Assembly: GCF_020711255.1 (NCBI RefSeq)
Contig: NZ_JAJFAW010000016.1
Coordinates: forward strand, 1-64,000
Direction: 5' to 3'
Length of the DNA: 64,000 nucleotides
Source of the DNA: Hymenobacter plasmatis
Lineage (GTDB): Bacteria > Bacteroidota > Bacteroidia > Cytophagales > Hymenobacteraceae
Positions 35,135-43,755 of the stretch are shown piece after piece; the stretch's first letter is position 1; each line of letters opens with the position of its first letter. The notes under the pieces were generated by a model. It searched no databases, was not told the DNA's origin, and worked only from the letters and a program-made list of their open reading frames with translations. The translations under genes were made by a program, and so were the position numbers.

Positions 35135-35755
35135 TTACCGCGTCAGCCCCGGAAACAGGGCGCTGATGGCCGTGGCTAGGAAATTGACCCCAATGGCCAG
35201 CGTGATGAATCCCATGATGCGCGACATGGCCGCCATGCCGGGCTTGCCCAGTACGCGGGTGAGCCGCAGGGAAAAGAGCAGGATGATAAAGGCAGCCAGC
35301 GCCACTAGCGCAAAGCCAAACACCGTCATGGCCTTGTCGACGTAAGTGGGCCGAATGAGGCCAATGCAAATGGCCATGGAGCCGGGGCCCGACAGCATGG
35401 GCATGGCCAGCGGCGTGAAGCTGATGTCGTCCTTGTGCTTGCTTTCTTCGAGGGCATCGGGCCCCACCCGGTCGCGGTTGGCGCCGGGCGTGAGCAGCTC
35501 AAAGGCCGAGCGCATGAGCAGGATGCCGCCCGCAATGCGCAAGTGCTGGATGTTGATGCCAAAAAAATTGAGAATGTACTGCCCGCCAAAAAAGGCCACG
35601 CTCAGAATCGCCACCATGTAGATGCAGGCGCGCAGGGCCGTGCGGGCGCGTTCCTGGGCACGGTCTTCGGCCGTGAGGGTCAGAAAAACCGGCATCGCCC
35701 CAAACGGATTGACGATGGAAAACAGGGTGGTGAAGGTGGCGAGGAGAATTTCCAT
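35135..35755 (-). CDS. MarC-family membrane protein
   Basis: This 206-residue inner-membrane protein of the MarC family has about six helices. Family pieces are FSIVNPFGAMPVFLTLT at the N-terminus, GINIQHLRIAGGILLMRSAFELL and PLAMPMLSGPGSMA. MarC proteins were once linked to antibiotic resistance but have no firm role. The ATG at 35755 is supported by TACCTTTG six bases upstream. Confidence 0.9.
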   Translation of the reverse strand: MEILLATFTTLFSIVNPFGAMPVFLTLTAEDRAQERARTALRACIYMVAILSVAFFGGQYILNFFGINIQHLRIAGGILLMRSAFELLTPGANRDRVGPDALEESKHKDDISFTPLAMPMLSGPGSMAICIGLIRPTYVDKAMTVFGFALVALAAFIILLFSLRLTRVLGKPGMAAMSRIMGFITLAIGVNFLATAISALFPGLTR

Positions 35756-35761
35756 AGGTCG

Positions 35762-35769
35762 CAAAGGTA
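35762..35769 (-). promoter_or_regulatory. -7 box TACCTTTG for the marC-type gene
   Basis: TACCTTTG on the minus strand, six bases before the ATG at 35755. Confidence 0.6.
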
Positions 35770-35875
35770 TGCGTAGGTATCGGCTGGATGGAAAAGCCTT
35801 ATTTTGCCAGCTCAACGGCGGAGTTTACTGCTCTGCTTCGCTTCCTGCTTCTCGTTTTTCGCCTTTCCCCACCTA

Positions 35876-36451
35876 ATGATTCCTGACTCTTCCGCCGACA
35901 GTTCTCCTTCCGGCCCAAGTAACGACGACCGCCCCATTATGGAAACGCCCATCGTAGGCATCATCATGGGGTCGAAATCGGATTTAAAAATCATGTCGGC
36001 CGCTTCCGACGTGCTCCGTCAGTTCGGTATTCCCTTCGAAATCACGCTGGTGTCGCCGCACCGCACGCCGCACCGCATGGTGGAGTATGCCGAAAGTGCC
36101 CGCAAGCGCGGCCTGCGCGTGCTCATTGCCGGTGGGGGCGGGGCGGCCCACCTGCCGGGCATGGTGGCGGCCTTCACCACGCTGCCCGTCATCGGGGTGC
36201 CCATCAACAGCACCATTTCCATTCAGGGGCTCGATTCTATTCTGAGCATGATTCAGATGCCGGCCGGCGTGCCCGTGGCCACGGTGGGCGTGGATGGGGC
36301 TGCCAATGCGGCCGTGCTGGCCACCCAAATGCTGGCCCTGAACAATGCCCGCCTGGCCGATGCCCTGGAAAAGTACCGCACCACCCTCAAGGACCGGGTG
36401 ATGCGCACCATTGAGGAACTGCGCAAAGGCGGCTTTCAGGACGATGTCTAA
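35876..36451 (+). CDS. purE: PurE, N5-carboxyaminoimidazole ribonucleotide mutase
   Basis: This enzyme of purine synthesis converts N5-CAIR to CAIR. It has IMGSKSDLKIM, the conserved histidine segment SPHRTPHRMVEYA, the AGGGGAAHLPGMVAA loop and PVIGVPINS. Started at 35876 it has 191 residues with a Ser-rich N-terminal tail. A start at 35939 (METPIVGIIMGS) gives 170 residues, closer to the usual length, and is an equal candidate. The downstream endonuclease-like gene follows by 17 bases. No purK is present in the window. Confidence 0.92.
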   Translation: MIPDSSADSSPSGPSNDDRPIMETPIVGIIMGSKSDLKIMSAASDVLRQFGIPFEITLVSPHRTPHRMVEYAESARKRGLRVLIAGGGGAAHLPGMVAAFTTLPVIGVPINSTISIQGLDSILSMIQMPAGVPVATVGVDGAANAAVLATQMLALNNARLADALEKYRTTLKDRVMRTIEELRKGGFQDDV

Positions 36452-36468
36452 TTCCTTGCGCCCCTTAG

Positions 36469-37590
36469 ATGTCTGATTTTTTATCCTTGCTGGTGACCAT
36501 CGCCCACTGGGTGGTGTGGGTGCTGGGAGGCCTGGGCCTGGTGGTGACGCTGCTGCCCATACTGCGCCAAACCGCCTGGTGGATTCGCGCCTGCGACTTC
36601 CCCCGCCTGCAAATCGTGGCGGGCCTGGTGCTGAGCCTGGCGCTCACGCTGGCCCTGCCGCACGAGCCCGGCCTTGCTTACTCCTGCTTTTGGGTGAGCC
36701 TGGCGGTGGCCCTGGCTTACCAAATCAGCCGCATCTGGCCCTACACGCCGCTGCACCGCAAGCAGGTGGCCAACGCCGTGCGTGCCGAAGACGACAACGA
36801 CCACCACATCAGCCTGCTGGTGACCAACGTGCTGATGTATAACCGCGATGCCTCGCGCTGCCTGGGCCACATTCGCAACTACCAGCCCGATATTGTGCTG
36901 GCCGTGGAAACTGATGACTGGTGGCTGAGCCAGCTCCAGGGCATCGAGAAAACGCACCCGTATACCTGCCACGCCCCGCTGCCCAATACCTATGGCATGC
37001 TGGTGTTTTCGCGGCTGCCCTTGCGCGAACCCCAGATTCGGTACATTCTGGACAAGGAAATCCCCTCGTTTCATGGCTGCGCGGTGCTGCCCAACGGCGT
37101 ATCCGTGAACATGCACTTCCTGCACCCCAAGCCGCCGGCGCCGCAGGAGTCGAAAACCAGTGCCCGGCGCGATGCCGAGCTGCTGGTGGTGGGCAAGGTT
37201 ATTCAGCGGCACGAAGGCCCCACCATTGTGGCCGGCGACTTAAACGACGTAGCCTGGTCGCATACTTCCGAGCTGTTTCGGCGGCTGTCGCGCTTGCTCG
37301 ACCCGCGCATTGGCCGGGGCCTGCTGCCCACCTTCCACGCCGACCACAAGCTGTTGCGCTGGCCCCTGGACCACGTATTTCATTCGTCGCACTTCCGCCT
37401 GCAGCGGCTGGAGCGGCTCACCCACATCGGCTCCGACCATTACCCCATCTACATCCGCCTCAGCTACGAGCCCAGCGGCTGGCAGGAGCAGGAGGACCAG
37501 CTCGAAAAGGCCGATGCCGAAGACCACCAGGAAGCCGAAGCCAAAATCGAAGAGGGCGTAACCGAAGCCGCCCAGCCCACCGAAGATTAA
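36469..37590 (+). CDS. Endonuclease/exonuclease/phosphatase-family membrane protein
   Basis: This 373-residue protein begins with three membrane helices (about 5-90), then an endonuclease/exonuclease/phosphatase domain. The motifs are LVTNVLMYNRD (metal-binding Asn), DIVLAVETDDWW (Glu), VAGDLNDVAWS (DxN) and a terminal SDHYPI (Asp-His). The C-terminal tail is very acidic (EDHQEAEAKIEEG). The active site is intact, so a phosphodiesterase or lipid phosphatase is likely. It is close behind purE, but a functional link is not evident. Confidence 0.87.
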   Translation: MSDFLSLLVTIAHWVVWVLGGLGLVVTLLPILRQTAWWIRACDFPRLQIVAGLVLSLALTLALPHEPGLAYSCFWVSLAVALAYQISRIWPYTPLHRKQVANAVRAEDDNDHHISLLVTNVLMYNRDASRCLGHIRNYQPDIVLAVETDDWWLSQLQGIEKTHPYTCHAPLPNTYGMLVFSRLPLREPQIRYILDKEIPSFHGCAVLPNGVSVNMHFLHPKPPAPQESKTSARRDAELLVVGKVIQRHEGPTIVAGDLNDVAWSHTSELFRRLSRLLDPRIGRGLLPTFHADHKLLRWPLDHVFHSSHFRLQRLERLTHIGSDHYPIYIRLSYEPSGWQEQEDQLEKADAEDHQEAEAKIEEGVTEAAQPTED

Positions 37591-37631
37591 TTCCGGCAAG
37601 CTGGGCGGCAAGGGTTGGGCTGCGAAATGGG

Positions 37632-38297
37632 CTAGCGCTTGGCTGATGCTTTGCGCGTAACCAGCTCTGCGGGCTGGAAATCACCGACGGGCGTCACACG
37701 GCCGCTGGCGCTCACGTACGTGGGCCGGATGCGCATGGTGAGGCGCCGGGCGCTGCCGGTGAAGTCGGCCAGGCCCGCGGCGAAAGCGACCGGGGTGCTG
37801 CCGTTGAGCAGCGCCGGGGTCAGCTTCAGGTTCACGTCGACGGGTAGGGTCACGATGGCGCTGGATTCCAACGTGGTGTTGGCGCCGGTGCTGCCCTTGG
37901 TCAGCTCACGGCCGTCAAGAAACAGCTGGTAATCGAGCTGCTTGAGCTGCAGATTGACCTGGCTGGAATTGCGGGCATACACCCGCATGCGCAAGCGCAG
38001 GGGCAGGTTGCCGGTTTGCAGGGCGGTTTGCAGCTTGGCCTGCTGGGCCGGCGTGAAGTCGTTGGCCTGGCGCACAAACAGGATGTCCTGGCCCCCCAAC
38101 CGGGCTTCGTCCATGAAGTTGAGCCGGTACTGAATCTGGTCGTAGGCCAGTGTTTCCTGGGCTTCGGCCGAGAGGTTGCTTTTCTTGGAGCTGGGCGATT
38201 CTTTAACTCGGTCGCTAACGCTGCATTGGCTGGTGCCCACCAGCAGGGCCCCGAGGGCAAGCGCCCGGAGCGGAAAAAAGTAGGAAGTGGATTTCAT
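37632..38297 (-). CDS. Predicted lipoprotein, possibly LEA type 2-like
   Basis: This 221-residue protein has a signal peptide ending GTSQC, a weak lipobox. The middle contains alternating beta strands (LRLRMRVYARNSSQVNLQLKQLDYQLFLDGREL) like the water-stress/LEA type 2 (WHy) domain, which folds as an immunoglobulin-like sandwich. The match is by appearance only. It is followed by a few-base gap to the convergent gene and preceded by about 290 bases without features. Confidence 0.6.
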   Translation of the reverse strand: MKSTSYFFPLRALALGALLVGTSQCSVSDRVKESPSSKKSNLSAEAQETLAYDQIQYRLNFMDEARLGGQDILFVRQANDFTPAQQAKLQTALQTGNLPLRLRMRVYARNSSQVNLQLKQLDYQLFLDGRELTKGSTGANTTLESSAIVTLPVDVNLKLTPALLNGSTPVAFAAGLADFTGSARRLTMRIRPTYVSASGRVTPVGDFQPAELVTRKASAKR

Positions 38298-38530
38298 AAA
38301 GTAACGGGTGAGTCGTGGCGGGGAGTCAAAAGTTGCGCAAGGCCAACAGGCCGCAACGGGCGTGCTTACGCAAATGGGCGAATGTTGGGCTAAAATTAGC
38401 GCATCTCTGCGCTACTGTTGAACTAACCAGAATTAATTGGCCTCTTTCCGACCAATTCATTCCACTTGAGCCAAACCCAGCAGGAGCGGTTGCCCCTTTC
38501 AAATCAGCCCAATAAGCATGGATTGGGCAT

Positions 38531-38567
38531 AAAAAAGGCTGGAAGCGCAATGCTTCCAGCCTTTTTA
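38531..38567 (-). terminator. Terminator after dnaK
   Basis: AAGGCTGGAAGC/GCTTCCAGCCTT with T-runs on both sides lies 20 bases after the dnaK stop. Confidence 0.85.
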
Positions 38568-38586
38568 TTATCAGCGACGGCTGGTA

Positions 38587-40536
38587 TTATTTGCCGTCGA
38601 CTTCTTCGTAGTCCACATCGGTTACGTGGTCGCCTTGCGGCTGGCCCTGACCGTTGCCGCCGGCACCTTGGCCGTCGCCGCCGGGGAAGCCCCCGCCGGG
38701 CTGGCCGGCTCCGCCGCCTTCGCCACCGCCTGCAGCGTACATCTCCTGCGAAGCGGCCTGCCAAGCCGCGTTGATGGCGGCCATGGCCGTATCAATGGCG
38801 TTGAGGTCTTTGCTCTCGTGGGCTTTCTTGAGGTCGGCCAGTGCGCCTTCGATGGCGGTTTTGTTGCCACCGCTCAGCTTCTCGCCGTACTCCTTCAGCT
38901 GCTTCTCGGTCTGGAAAATCATCGAGTCGGCAGCGTTCACCTTGCTAATGCGCTCGGTTTCGGCTTTGTCCGATTCGGCGTTGGCGGCAGCCTCGTCGCG
39001 CATGCGCTTGATGTCGGCTTCGCTCAGGCCCGAGCTGGCTTCGATGCGAATTTTCTGCTCTTTGCCGGTGCCTTTGTCCTTGGCGGTTACGTTCAGGATG
39101 CCGTTGGCGTCGATGTCGAAGATTACCTCAATCTGCGGCACGCCACGGGGTGCGGGGGGGATGCTGTCGAGGTGGAACTTGCCGATGGTGCGGTTCTGGC
39201 TGGCCAGCGGACGCTCGCCTTGCAGCACGTGGATTTCTACCGAAGGCTGGTTGTCCGACGCCGTCGAGAAGGTTTCCGATTTCTTGGTCGGGATGGTCGT
39301 GTTCGATTCGATGAGCTTGGTCATCACGCCGCCCATGGTCTCGATGCCCAGCGACAGCGGGGTCACGTCGAGCAGCAGCACGTCCTTCACCTCACCGGTG
39401 AGCACACCGCCCTGAATAGCCGCGCCGATGGCCACTACCTCGTCAGGGTTCACACCCTTGGAAGGCTTCTTGCCGAAGAACTTCTCTACTTCCTCCTGAA
39501 TGCGGGGAATGCGGGTAGAACCACCCACGAGGATAACCTCGTTGATATCTGAAGTCGACAAACCAGCATCTTGCAGAGCTTTCTTCACGGGCTCCATCGA
39601 ACGACGCACGAGGTCGTCGGCGAGCTGCTCAAACTTGGCGCGGCTCAATTTCACCACCAGGTGCTTGGGGCCCGAGGCCGTAGCGGTGATGTAGGGCAGG
39701 TTGATTTCGGTTTCGGTCGAGCTCGACAGCTCAACTTTGGCTTTCTCCGAAGCTTCCTTCAGGCGCTGCAGGGCCATGGGGTCCTTGCGCAGGTCGAGGC
39801 CTTCGTTTTCGCTGCTGAACTGGTCAGCCAGGAAGTTGATGATAACCTGGTCGAAGTCGTCGCCCCCGAGGTGGGTGTCGCCGTTGGTGCTCAATACTTC
39901 AAACACGCCATCGCCGAGTTCGAGGATGGAGATGTCGAACGTACCGCCACCGAGGTCATACACGGCAATCTTCTGGTCTTTGTGCTTCTTGTCGAGACCA
40001 TAAGCCAAGGCAGCGGCCGTGGGCTCGTTGATGATGCGCTTCACGTCGAGGCCGGCAATGGCACCGGCTTCTTTAGTAGCCTGGCGCTGGGCGTCGTTGA
40101 AGTAAGCCGGCACCGTGATAACGGCTTCGGTTACGGTCGTACCCAGGTAATCTTCGGCCGTCTGCTTCATCTTCTGCAGAATCATGGCCGAAATCTCCTG
40201 CGGCGTGTAGTTACGGTCGCCGATTTTCACGGCCACGGTGTTGTTGGGGCCAGGTACTACTTCGTAGGATACGTGCTTCTGCTCGGCGGTCACCTCATCG
40301 AAGTGGCGGCCCATGAAGCGCTTGATGCTGGAAATCGTGTTCTTGGGGTTGGTCACGGCCTGGCGCTTGGCAGGGTCGCCCACCTTGCGCTCGCCCTTGC
40401 CCCCGTCGAGAAACGCGACGATGCTGGGGGTGGTGCGGCGGCCTTCGCTGTTGGGAATTACAACAGGTTCGTTGCCTTCCATTACGGCCACGCACGAGTT
40501 GGTGGTGCCGAGGTCAATGCCGATTATTTTTCCCAT
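38587..40536 (-). CDS. dnaK: DnaK, Hsp70 chaperone
   Basis: This 649-residue Hsp70 uses ATP to fold and protect proteins. Hallmarks are [15 protein letters not shown] at the N-terminus, [36 protein letters not shown] and [11 protein letters not shown] in the ATPase domain, and a substrate domain with [14 protein letters not shown]. The C-terminal tail is strongly glycine-rich ([20 protein letters not shown]) before the conserved acidic end VDYEEVDGK. No dnaJ or grpE adjoins it. A 17-base inverted repeat lies about 95 bases upstream of the ATG. Confidence 0.98.
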   Translation of the reverse strand: MGKIIGIDLGTTNSCVAVMEGNEPVVIPNSEGRRTTPSIVAFLDGGKGERKVGDPAKRQAVTNPKNTISSIKRFMGRHFDEVTAEQKHVSYEVVPGPNNTVAVKIGDRNYTPQEISAMILQKMKQTAEDYLGTTVTEAVITVPAYFNDAQRQATKEAGAIAGLDVKRIINEPTAAALAYGLDKKHKDQKIAVYDLGGGTFDISILELGDGVFEVLSTNGDTHLGGDDFDQVIINFLADQFSSENEGLDLRKDPMALQRLKEASEKAKVELSSSTETEINLPYITATASGPKHLVVKLSRAKFEQLADDLVRRSMEPVKKALQDAGLSTSDINEVILVGGSTRIPRIQEEVEKFFGKKPSKGVNPDEVVAIGAAIQGGVLTGEVKDVLLLDVTPLSLGIETMGGVMTKLIESNTTIPTKKSETFSTASDNQPSVEIHVLQGERPLASQNRTIGKFHLDSIPPAPRGVPQIEVIFDIDANGILNVTAKDKGTGKEQKIRIEASSGLSEADIKRMRDEAAANAESDKAETERISKVNAADSMIFQTEKQLKEYGEKLSGGNKTAIEGALADLKKAHESKDLNAIDTAMAAINAAWQAASQEMYAAGGGEGGGAGQPGGGFPGGDGQGAGGNGQGQPQGDHVTDVDYEEVDGK

Positions 40537-40871
40537 GATGGGGTGTTTTTTAGTTAGGTGTGGAATGTCAGGTCAAAGCAGCCCACCGGGCCGCTGACCG
40601 ACGATTACAAGCAACGTACCAGCGTGCTTTTGGTGACAGATTGTCACCGGCAGGCCGCGGAAAGCCCATCTAAGCTGCCGCCGTAGCCGGATTGGCTGTA
40701 AGCAACTGAATATTTCCTGACAGGGATGCAGAGAGGGCGGTTGCTAAATCTTTAGCAGTGACGCAATCATCATTTCTTCGCTGGCGCAACCAAGAATGTG
40801 CGGAGCATATTGTCGTCTGCTTGGAAAACCGTGGGCTCTACATGGTCGCCAATAACGACGAATCATGCTAA
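40537..40871. other. Region upstream of dnaK
   Basis: This stretch of about 335 bases between the alpha/beta hydrolase stop and the dnaK start holds the inverted repeat at 40632-40648. A TACGTTGC sequence on the minus strand at about 40612-40619 could be a poor -7 box. I see no coding or RNA gene signal. Confidence 0.5.
40632..40648. promoter_or_regulatory. Inverted repeat GGTGACA-N3-TGTCACC upstream of dnaK
   Basis: Seven-base perfect arms (40632-40638 and 40642-40648) lie just upstream of the likely dnaK promoter region. The spacing and size fit a dimeric regulator's operator; it is not the CIRCE element. Confidence 0.5.
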
Positions 40872-41825
40872 TTAGTGGCTCAGAAACGCTCCTATCTGCT
40901 GCTCCCACGCCGCTGAGTACCGCCGCCAATACGGCTCGTGACCCACGCCCGTAAAATCGTTACGCACTTTGGGCCCGGCCAGATTGCTGAAAATGGTATC
41001 GGTTTCGGCGCGGGTAACGCGTGGGTCGGCAGTGCCCCATAGCAGGAGGGTGGGCGTGTGGATTTGGCTGGCGTAGCGCTCGGCGTTGAGACCGAAGGCC
41101 CAGAAACCGTTTTGCACGCCGCCCCAGAATACAAGCAGGTCTGCCATTGGGAAGCCGGGCAGATGCATGGAAGCGAAGCGGTTGTAGGCCGTTTGGCGCA
41201 TGTTGCCGTAGGGGCATTCCAGGATGTTGGCGGAGGGGCGAACGCCCAGCTCGGCCTCAGCCCGCAAGATGGCCACGGCGCCCATGCTCACACCGTAGAG
41301 GATGAGCGAGTCGGCGGGGTGCCGGGTGCGCAGGTAGTGCACGGCAGCCACCACGTCATCGGCCTCGCGGTAGCCCACGGTAGTTTCGAAACCGGCCGAA
41401 TTGCCATTGCCCGCTTGGTCAACTAGCAGCACATTGTAGCCCAGGCGGCGGAAATAGCCCGCCTCGTGGGTGAGGTGCGACTTGCTGCTCGTGTAGCCAT
41501 GAAACAGCGCCACCGTGCCGCGGGCACGGCCGCTGTCGGGGCGGGCATACCAGGCTTCGAGTGCGCCATTTGGGCTGGCGATGCGGACCGTTTGAACGGG
41601 GAAGCTGGGTTTGCCGCCGTTCTGTGGCTTGGGGTTTCGGATGCCGGTGAGCAGCACCCACAGCTTCTTGCCGGGACTGAGCTGCTCGGGGTTGGGAGAA
41701 TGGAGACCCATCTCATTCGAGAAGTGGGTAAAGCGCCAAGCGTGAAAAAAGGCTACGGCGTTCAGGGCAGCGAAACCAACGAGCAAAAGCAGCAGAAGCT
41801 GGCGAAGGCGGGAGCGTTTTTTCAA
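40872..41825 (-). CDS. Alpha/beta hydrolase, membrane-anchored
   Basis: This protein of about 317 residues has an N-terminal membrane anchor (RQLLLLLLVGFAALNAVAFF) and an alpha/beta hydrolase fold. It shows ALFHGYTSSKS (oxyanion loop), the nucleophile elbow GVSMGA near residue 185, LLLWGTADPRV with the acid, and the histidine in VGHEPYWR. It resembles YqkD/FrsA-like hydrolases of the inner membrane. No ATG occurs at a sensible place; the TTG at 41825 gives KKRSRLRQ as the cytoplasmic lead and lies 17 bases after the rluE stop, so I use that. Probably co-transcribed with rluE. Confidence 0.8.
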   Translation of the reverse strand: MKKRSRLRQLLLLLLVGFAALNAVAFFHAWRFTHFSNEMGLHSPNPEQLSPGKKLWVLLTGIRNPKPQNGGKPSFPVQTVRIASPNGALEAWYARPDSGRARGTVALFHGYTSSKSHLTHEAGYFRRLGYNVLLVDQAGNGNSAGFETTVGYREADDVVAAVHYLRTRHPADSLILYGVSMGAVAILRAEAELGVRPSANILECPYGNMRQTAYNRFASMHLPGFPMADLLVFWGGVQNGFWAFGLNAERYASQIHTPTLLLWGTADPRVTRAETDTIFSNLAGPKVRNDFTGVGHEPYWRRYSAAWEQQIGAFLSH

Positions 41826-41842
41826 TTCAGATTGACGCTTTC

Positions 41843-42499
41843 TTAGGGTTTCATTGGACGGCGGGGCGCGGTTTGCGGCGCCTTCTCGCCTTTCACCGCC
41901 ACCTTCCGATTCGCTGGGTTCTTCGTGGCCGAAAATTTCGCCTTCAGCTTGCGGGACTCTTCGGGCGTGAGCTCGCGCCACTGGCCCGGGGCCAACTCGC
42001 CTAGGTCCAGCTCGTCGATGCTGGCGCGGATGAGGCGCAGGCAGGGCAGGCCCACGGCCGCGCACATTTTGCGAACCTGCCGGTTCATGCCCTGGGAAAT
42101 GGTGATGGCCAGCCAGCTGGTCGGGATGCTGGCCCGGTAGCGGATGGGAGTGCTGCGCTCCCACAGCTCCGTGGGCTCGGGCATGATTTGGGCCCGGGCG
42201 GGGGCCGTGAGGCCTTCTTTAATCTGCACACCGCGCCGCAGCTTCTCCAGCGCTTCTTCCGAAACCACGCCTTCTACCTGGGCCCAGTAGGTTTTGGGTA
42301 CTTTGAATTTGGGGTCGCTGAGGCGGTGCTGCAGGGCTTTGTCGTCGGTGAGCAGGAGCAGGCCTTCGCTGTCGAAATCGAGCCGGCCCACCGGATATAT
42401 GCCGGGCACTGGCACGAAGTCCTTGAGCGTGGCGCGGCCGTGCTCATCCGTGAACTGGGTGAGGACTTCGTAGGGCTTGTTGAGGAGAATGTAGCGCAT
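41843..42499 (-). CDS. rluE: RluE-type 23S rRNA pseudouridine synthase
   Basis: This 218-residue enzyme makes a pseudouridine in 23S rRNA. It begins directly with ILLNKPYEVLTQFTD and has the catalytic aspartate in GRLDFDSEGLLLLTDD near residue 41, and GMNRQVRKMCAAVGLP later. It lacks the S4 RNA-binding domain, which matches RluE rather than RluB/RluF. A basic tail (about 185-218) is added. The start is the ATG at 42499. A palindromic element lies immediately upstream. Confidence 0.88.
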   Translation of the reverse strand: MRYILLNKPYEVLTQFTDEHGRATLKDFVPVPGIYPVGRLDFDSEGLLLLTDDKALQHRLSDPKFKVPKTYWAQVEGVVSEEALEKLRRGVQIKEGLTAPARAQIMPEPTELWERSTPIRYRASIPTSWLAITISQGMNRQVRKMCAAVGLPCLRLIRASIDELDLGELAPGQWRELTPEESRKLKAKFSATKNPANRKVAVKGEKAPQTAPRRPMKP

Positions 42500-42514
42500 G
42501 GGTCCAATTGTAAA

Positions 42515-42612
42515 CGTGATGCTGAGCTTGTCGAAGCATCTCTACCTCGCTACTAATTCGATTAAAGAAGTTAGTTAAGCAGTAGAGATGCTTCGACAAG
42601 CTCAGCATGACG
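42515..42612. repeat. Palindromic element, copy 4 (long-loop subtype)
   Basis: 31-base arms (42515-42545 and 42582-42612), one mismatch, carry ATGCTGAGCTTGTCGAAGC and CATCTCTAC. The 36-base loop is AT-rich. It lies between the MBL gene's stop and the rluE start. Confidence 0.9.
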
Positions 42613-42630
42613 GGCTTGTAATGCTCCGCG

Positions 42631-43752
42631 CTACTCCCACCAGTGGGAGCTTGGCAGCGCAGTCCCCAAAGTTACCGGTTCCCCGAGGTGTGGCGTGGTG
42701 ATGGGCTGGTGCAGGCGGGCCGCCTCGGCCGTAGCCCGGATTACCGGGTCGTTCCAGGCATGGTTGGCTTCGGTGAAAGCGGCCCAATGCACGGGCAGCA
42801 TCACTTGGGTGCGCACGTCGCGGGCGGCCTGCACGCTTTGTTCGGGCATCATGTGAATCTGGGCCCATTGCGCGTCGTACTGCCCGCATTCCATCAGCGC
42901 CAGGTCGAAAGGACCGTAGGTGGTGCCAATGGTGCGGAAGTGGGGGCCATAGCCGCCATCGCCGCTGTAAAAGACGCTTTTCGTGTCCGATTTCATTACC
43001 CAGGAGCTCCAGAGCGTGGAGTTGCGGTTGGTGAGGCCGCGGCCCGAGAAATGGCGGCTGGGCGTGCACACCAGCGTGAGGCCGGGCAGCCGCACGCTGT
43101 CGCCCCAGTTCATTTCGCGGATGCGCTCCGGCGCCACGCCCCAGGCCCGCAGGTGTGCCCCCACGCCCAAGGGGACGTAAAAGTGGGCCACTTTGCCTTT
43201 GATGCGCCGAATGGTTTGGTAGTCGAGGTGGTCGTAGTGGTCGTGCGAAATCAGTACGGCGTCAATGCGCGGCAGCTTTTCCGGGCTGATGGGCAAGGTA
43301 GGGTTGTAGCGCGGCGGGGTCAGCAGGGCGCTGGGGCCCAGGTCCACGCTCAGCATGGGGTCGAGCAGAATGTTTTTGCCGGCCAGCTCCACCAGGCTGG
43401 CCGAATGGCCGAACCACGTCACGCGCACGAGCTCCGGCGTTTTGCGCACGATGGCCAGCGAGTCGAGTGGCTGCATGGGCAGAGGGCCAGCGGGCCGGGA
43501 GTTCGGGTTTTTGCGAAAGAGAAATTTCCACAGCACGGCCAGGGTGCTGCTGCCGGTCATCACTTGGGTGGGCACCATGTTCACAAACTCGCCGTCGTGA
43601 TAATGGCCCGATTTCGCATACCCCGCGCGCTCGGCCTTGGTGGGCGTGCCGCCAAACTCGGGGCTAAGGCTAACAAACGCCACGGCCGCAACGAGAGCCA
43701 CGCCAATGATGCTGCTGGATGCCATGAGGAAGGTCTTTAGCGCTTTTCGCAT
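42631..43752 (-). CDS. Membrane-anchored MBL-fold hydrolase (NAPE-PLD-like)
   Basis: This 373-residue protein starts with a membrane helix or uncleaved signal (ASSIIGVALVAAVAFVSL) and has the metal motif SHDHYDHLDY near residue 165. GDGGYGPHF and LPVHWAAF supply the remaining ligands. The layout matches N-acyl-phosphatidylethanolamine phospholipase D-like hydrolases. It is a distant paralogue of the protein at 5846-6859, which lacks the anchor. It begins three bases after the stop of the upstream NAD-binding gene, so the two form an operon. Confidence 0.88.
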   Translation of the reverse strand: MRKALKTFLMASSSIIGVALVAAVAFVSLSPEFGGTPTKAERAGYAKSGHYHDGEFVNMVPTQVMTGSSTLAVLWKFLFRKNPNSRPAGPLPMQPLDSLAIVRKTPELVRVTWFGHSASLVELAGKNILLDPMLSVDLGPSALLTPPRYNPTLPISPEKLPRIDAVLISHDHYDHLDYQTIRRIKGKVAHFYVPLGVGAHLRAWGVAPERIREMNWGDSVRLPGLTLVCTPSRHFSGRGLTNRNSTLWSSWVMKSDTKSVFYSGDGGYGPHFRTIGTTYGPFDLALMECGQYDAQWAQIHMMPEQSVQAARDVRTQVMLPVHWAAFTEANHAWNDPVIRATAEAARLHQPITTPHLGEPVTLGTALPSSHWWE

Positions 43753-43755
43753 GCG

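Noticed and set aside
38326-38550. Short minus-strand open frame between the lipoprotein and dnaK genes
   Set aside because: 74 codons with no recognisable family, promoter or neighbour link; its 5' end overlaps the dnaK terminator.
40744-40929. Short minus-strand open frame upstream of dnaK
   Set aside because: 61 codons, overlaps the end of the alpha/beta hydrolase gene, no motif.
42631-42720. Possible frameshift or break in the MBL gene near its end
   Set aside because: The protein runs to a normal length with all metal ligands, so it appears intact.
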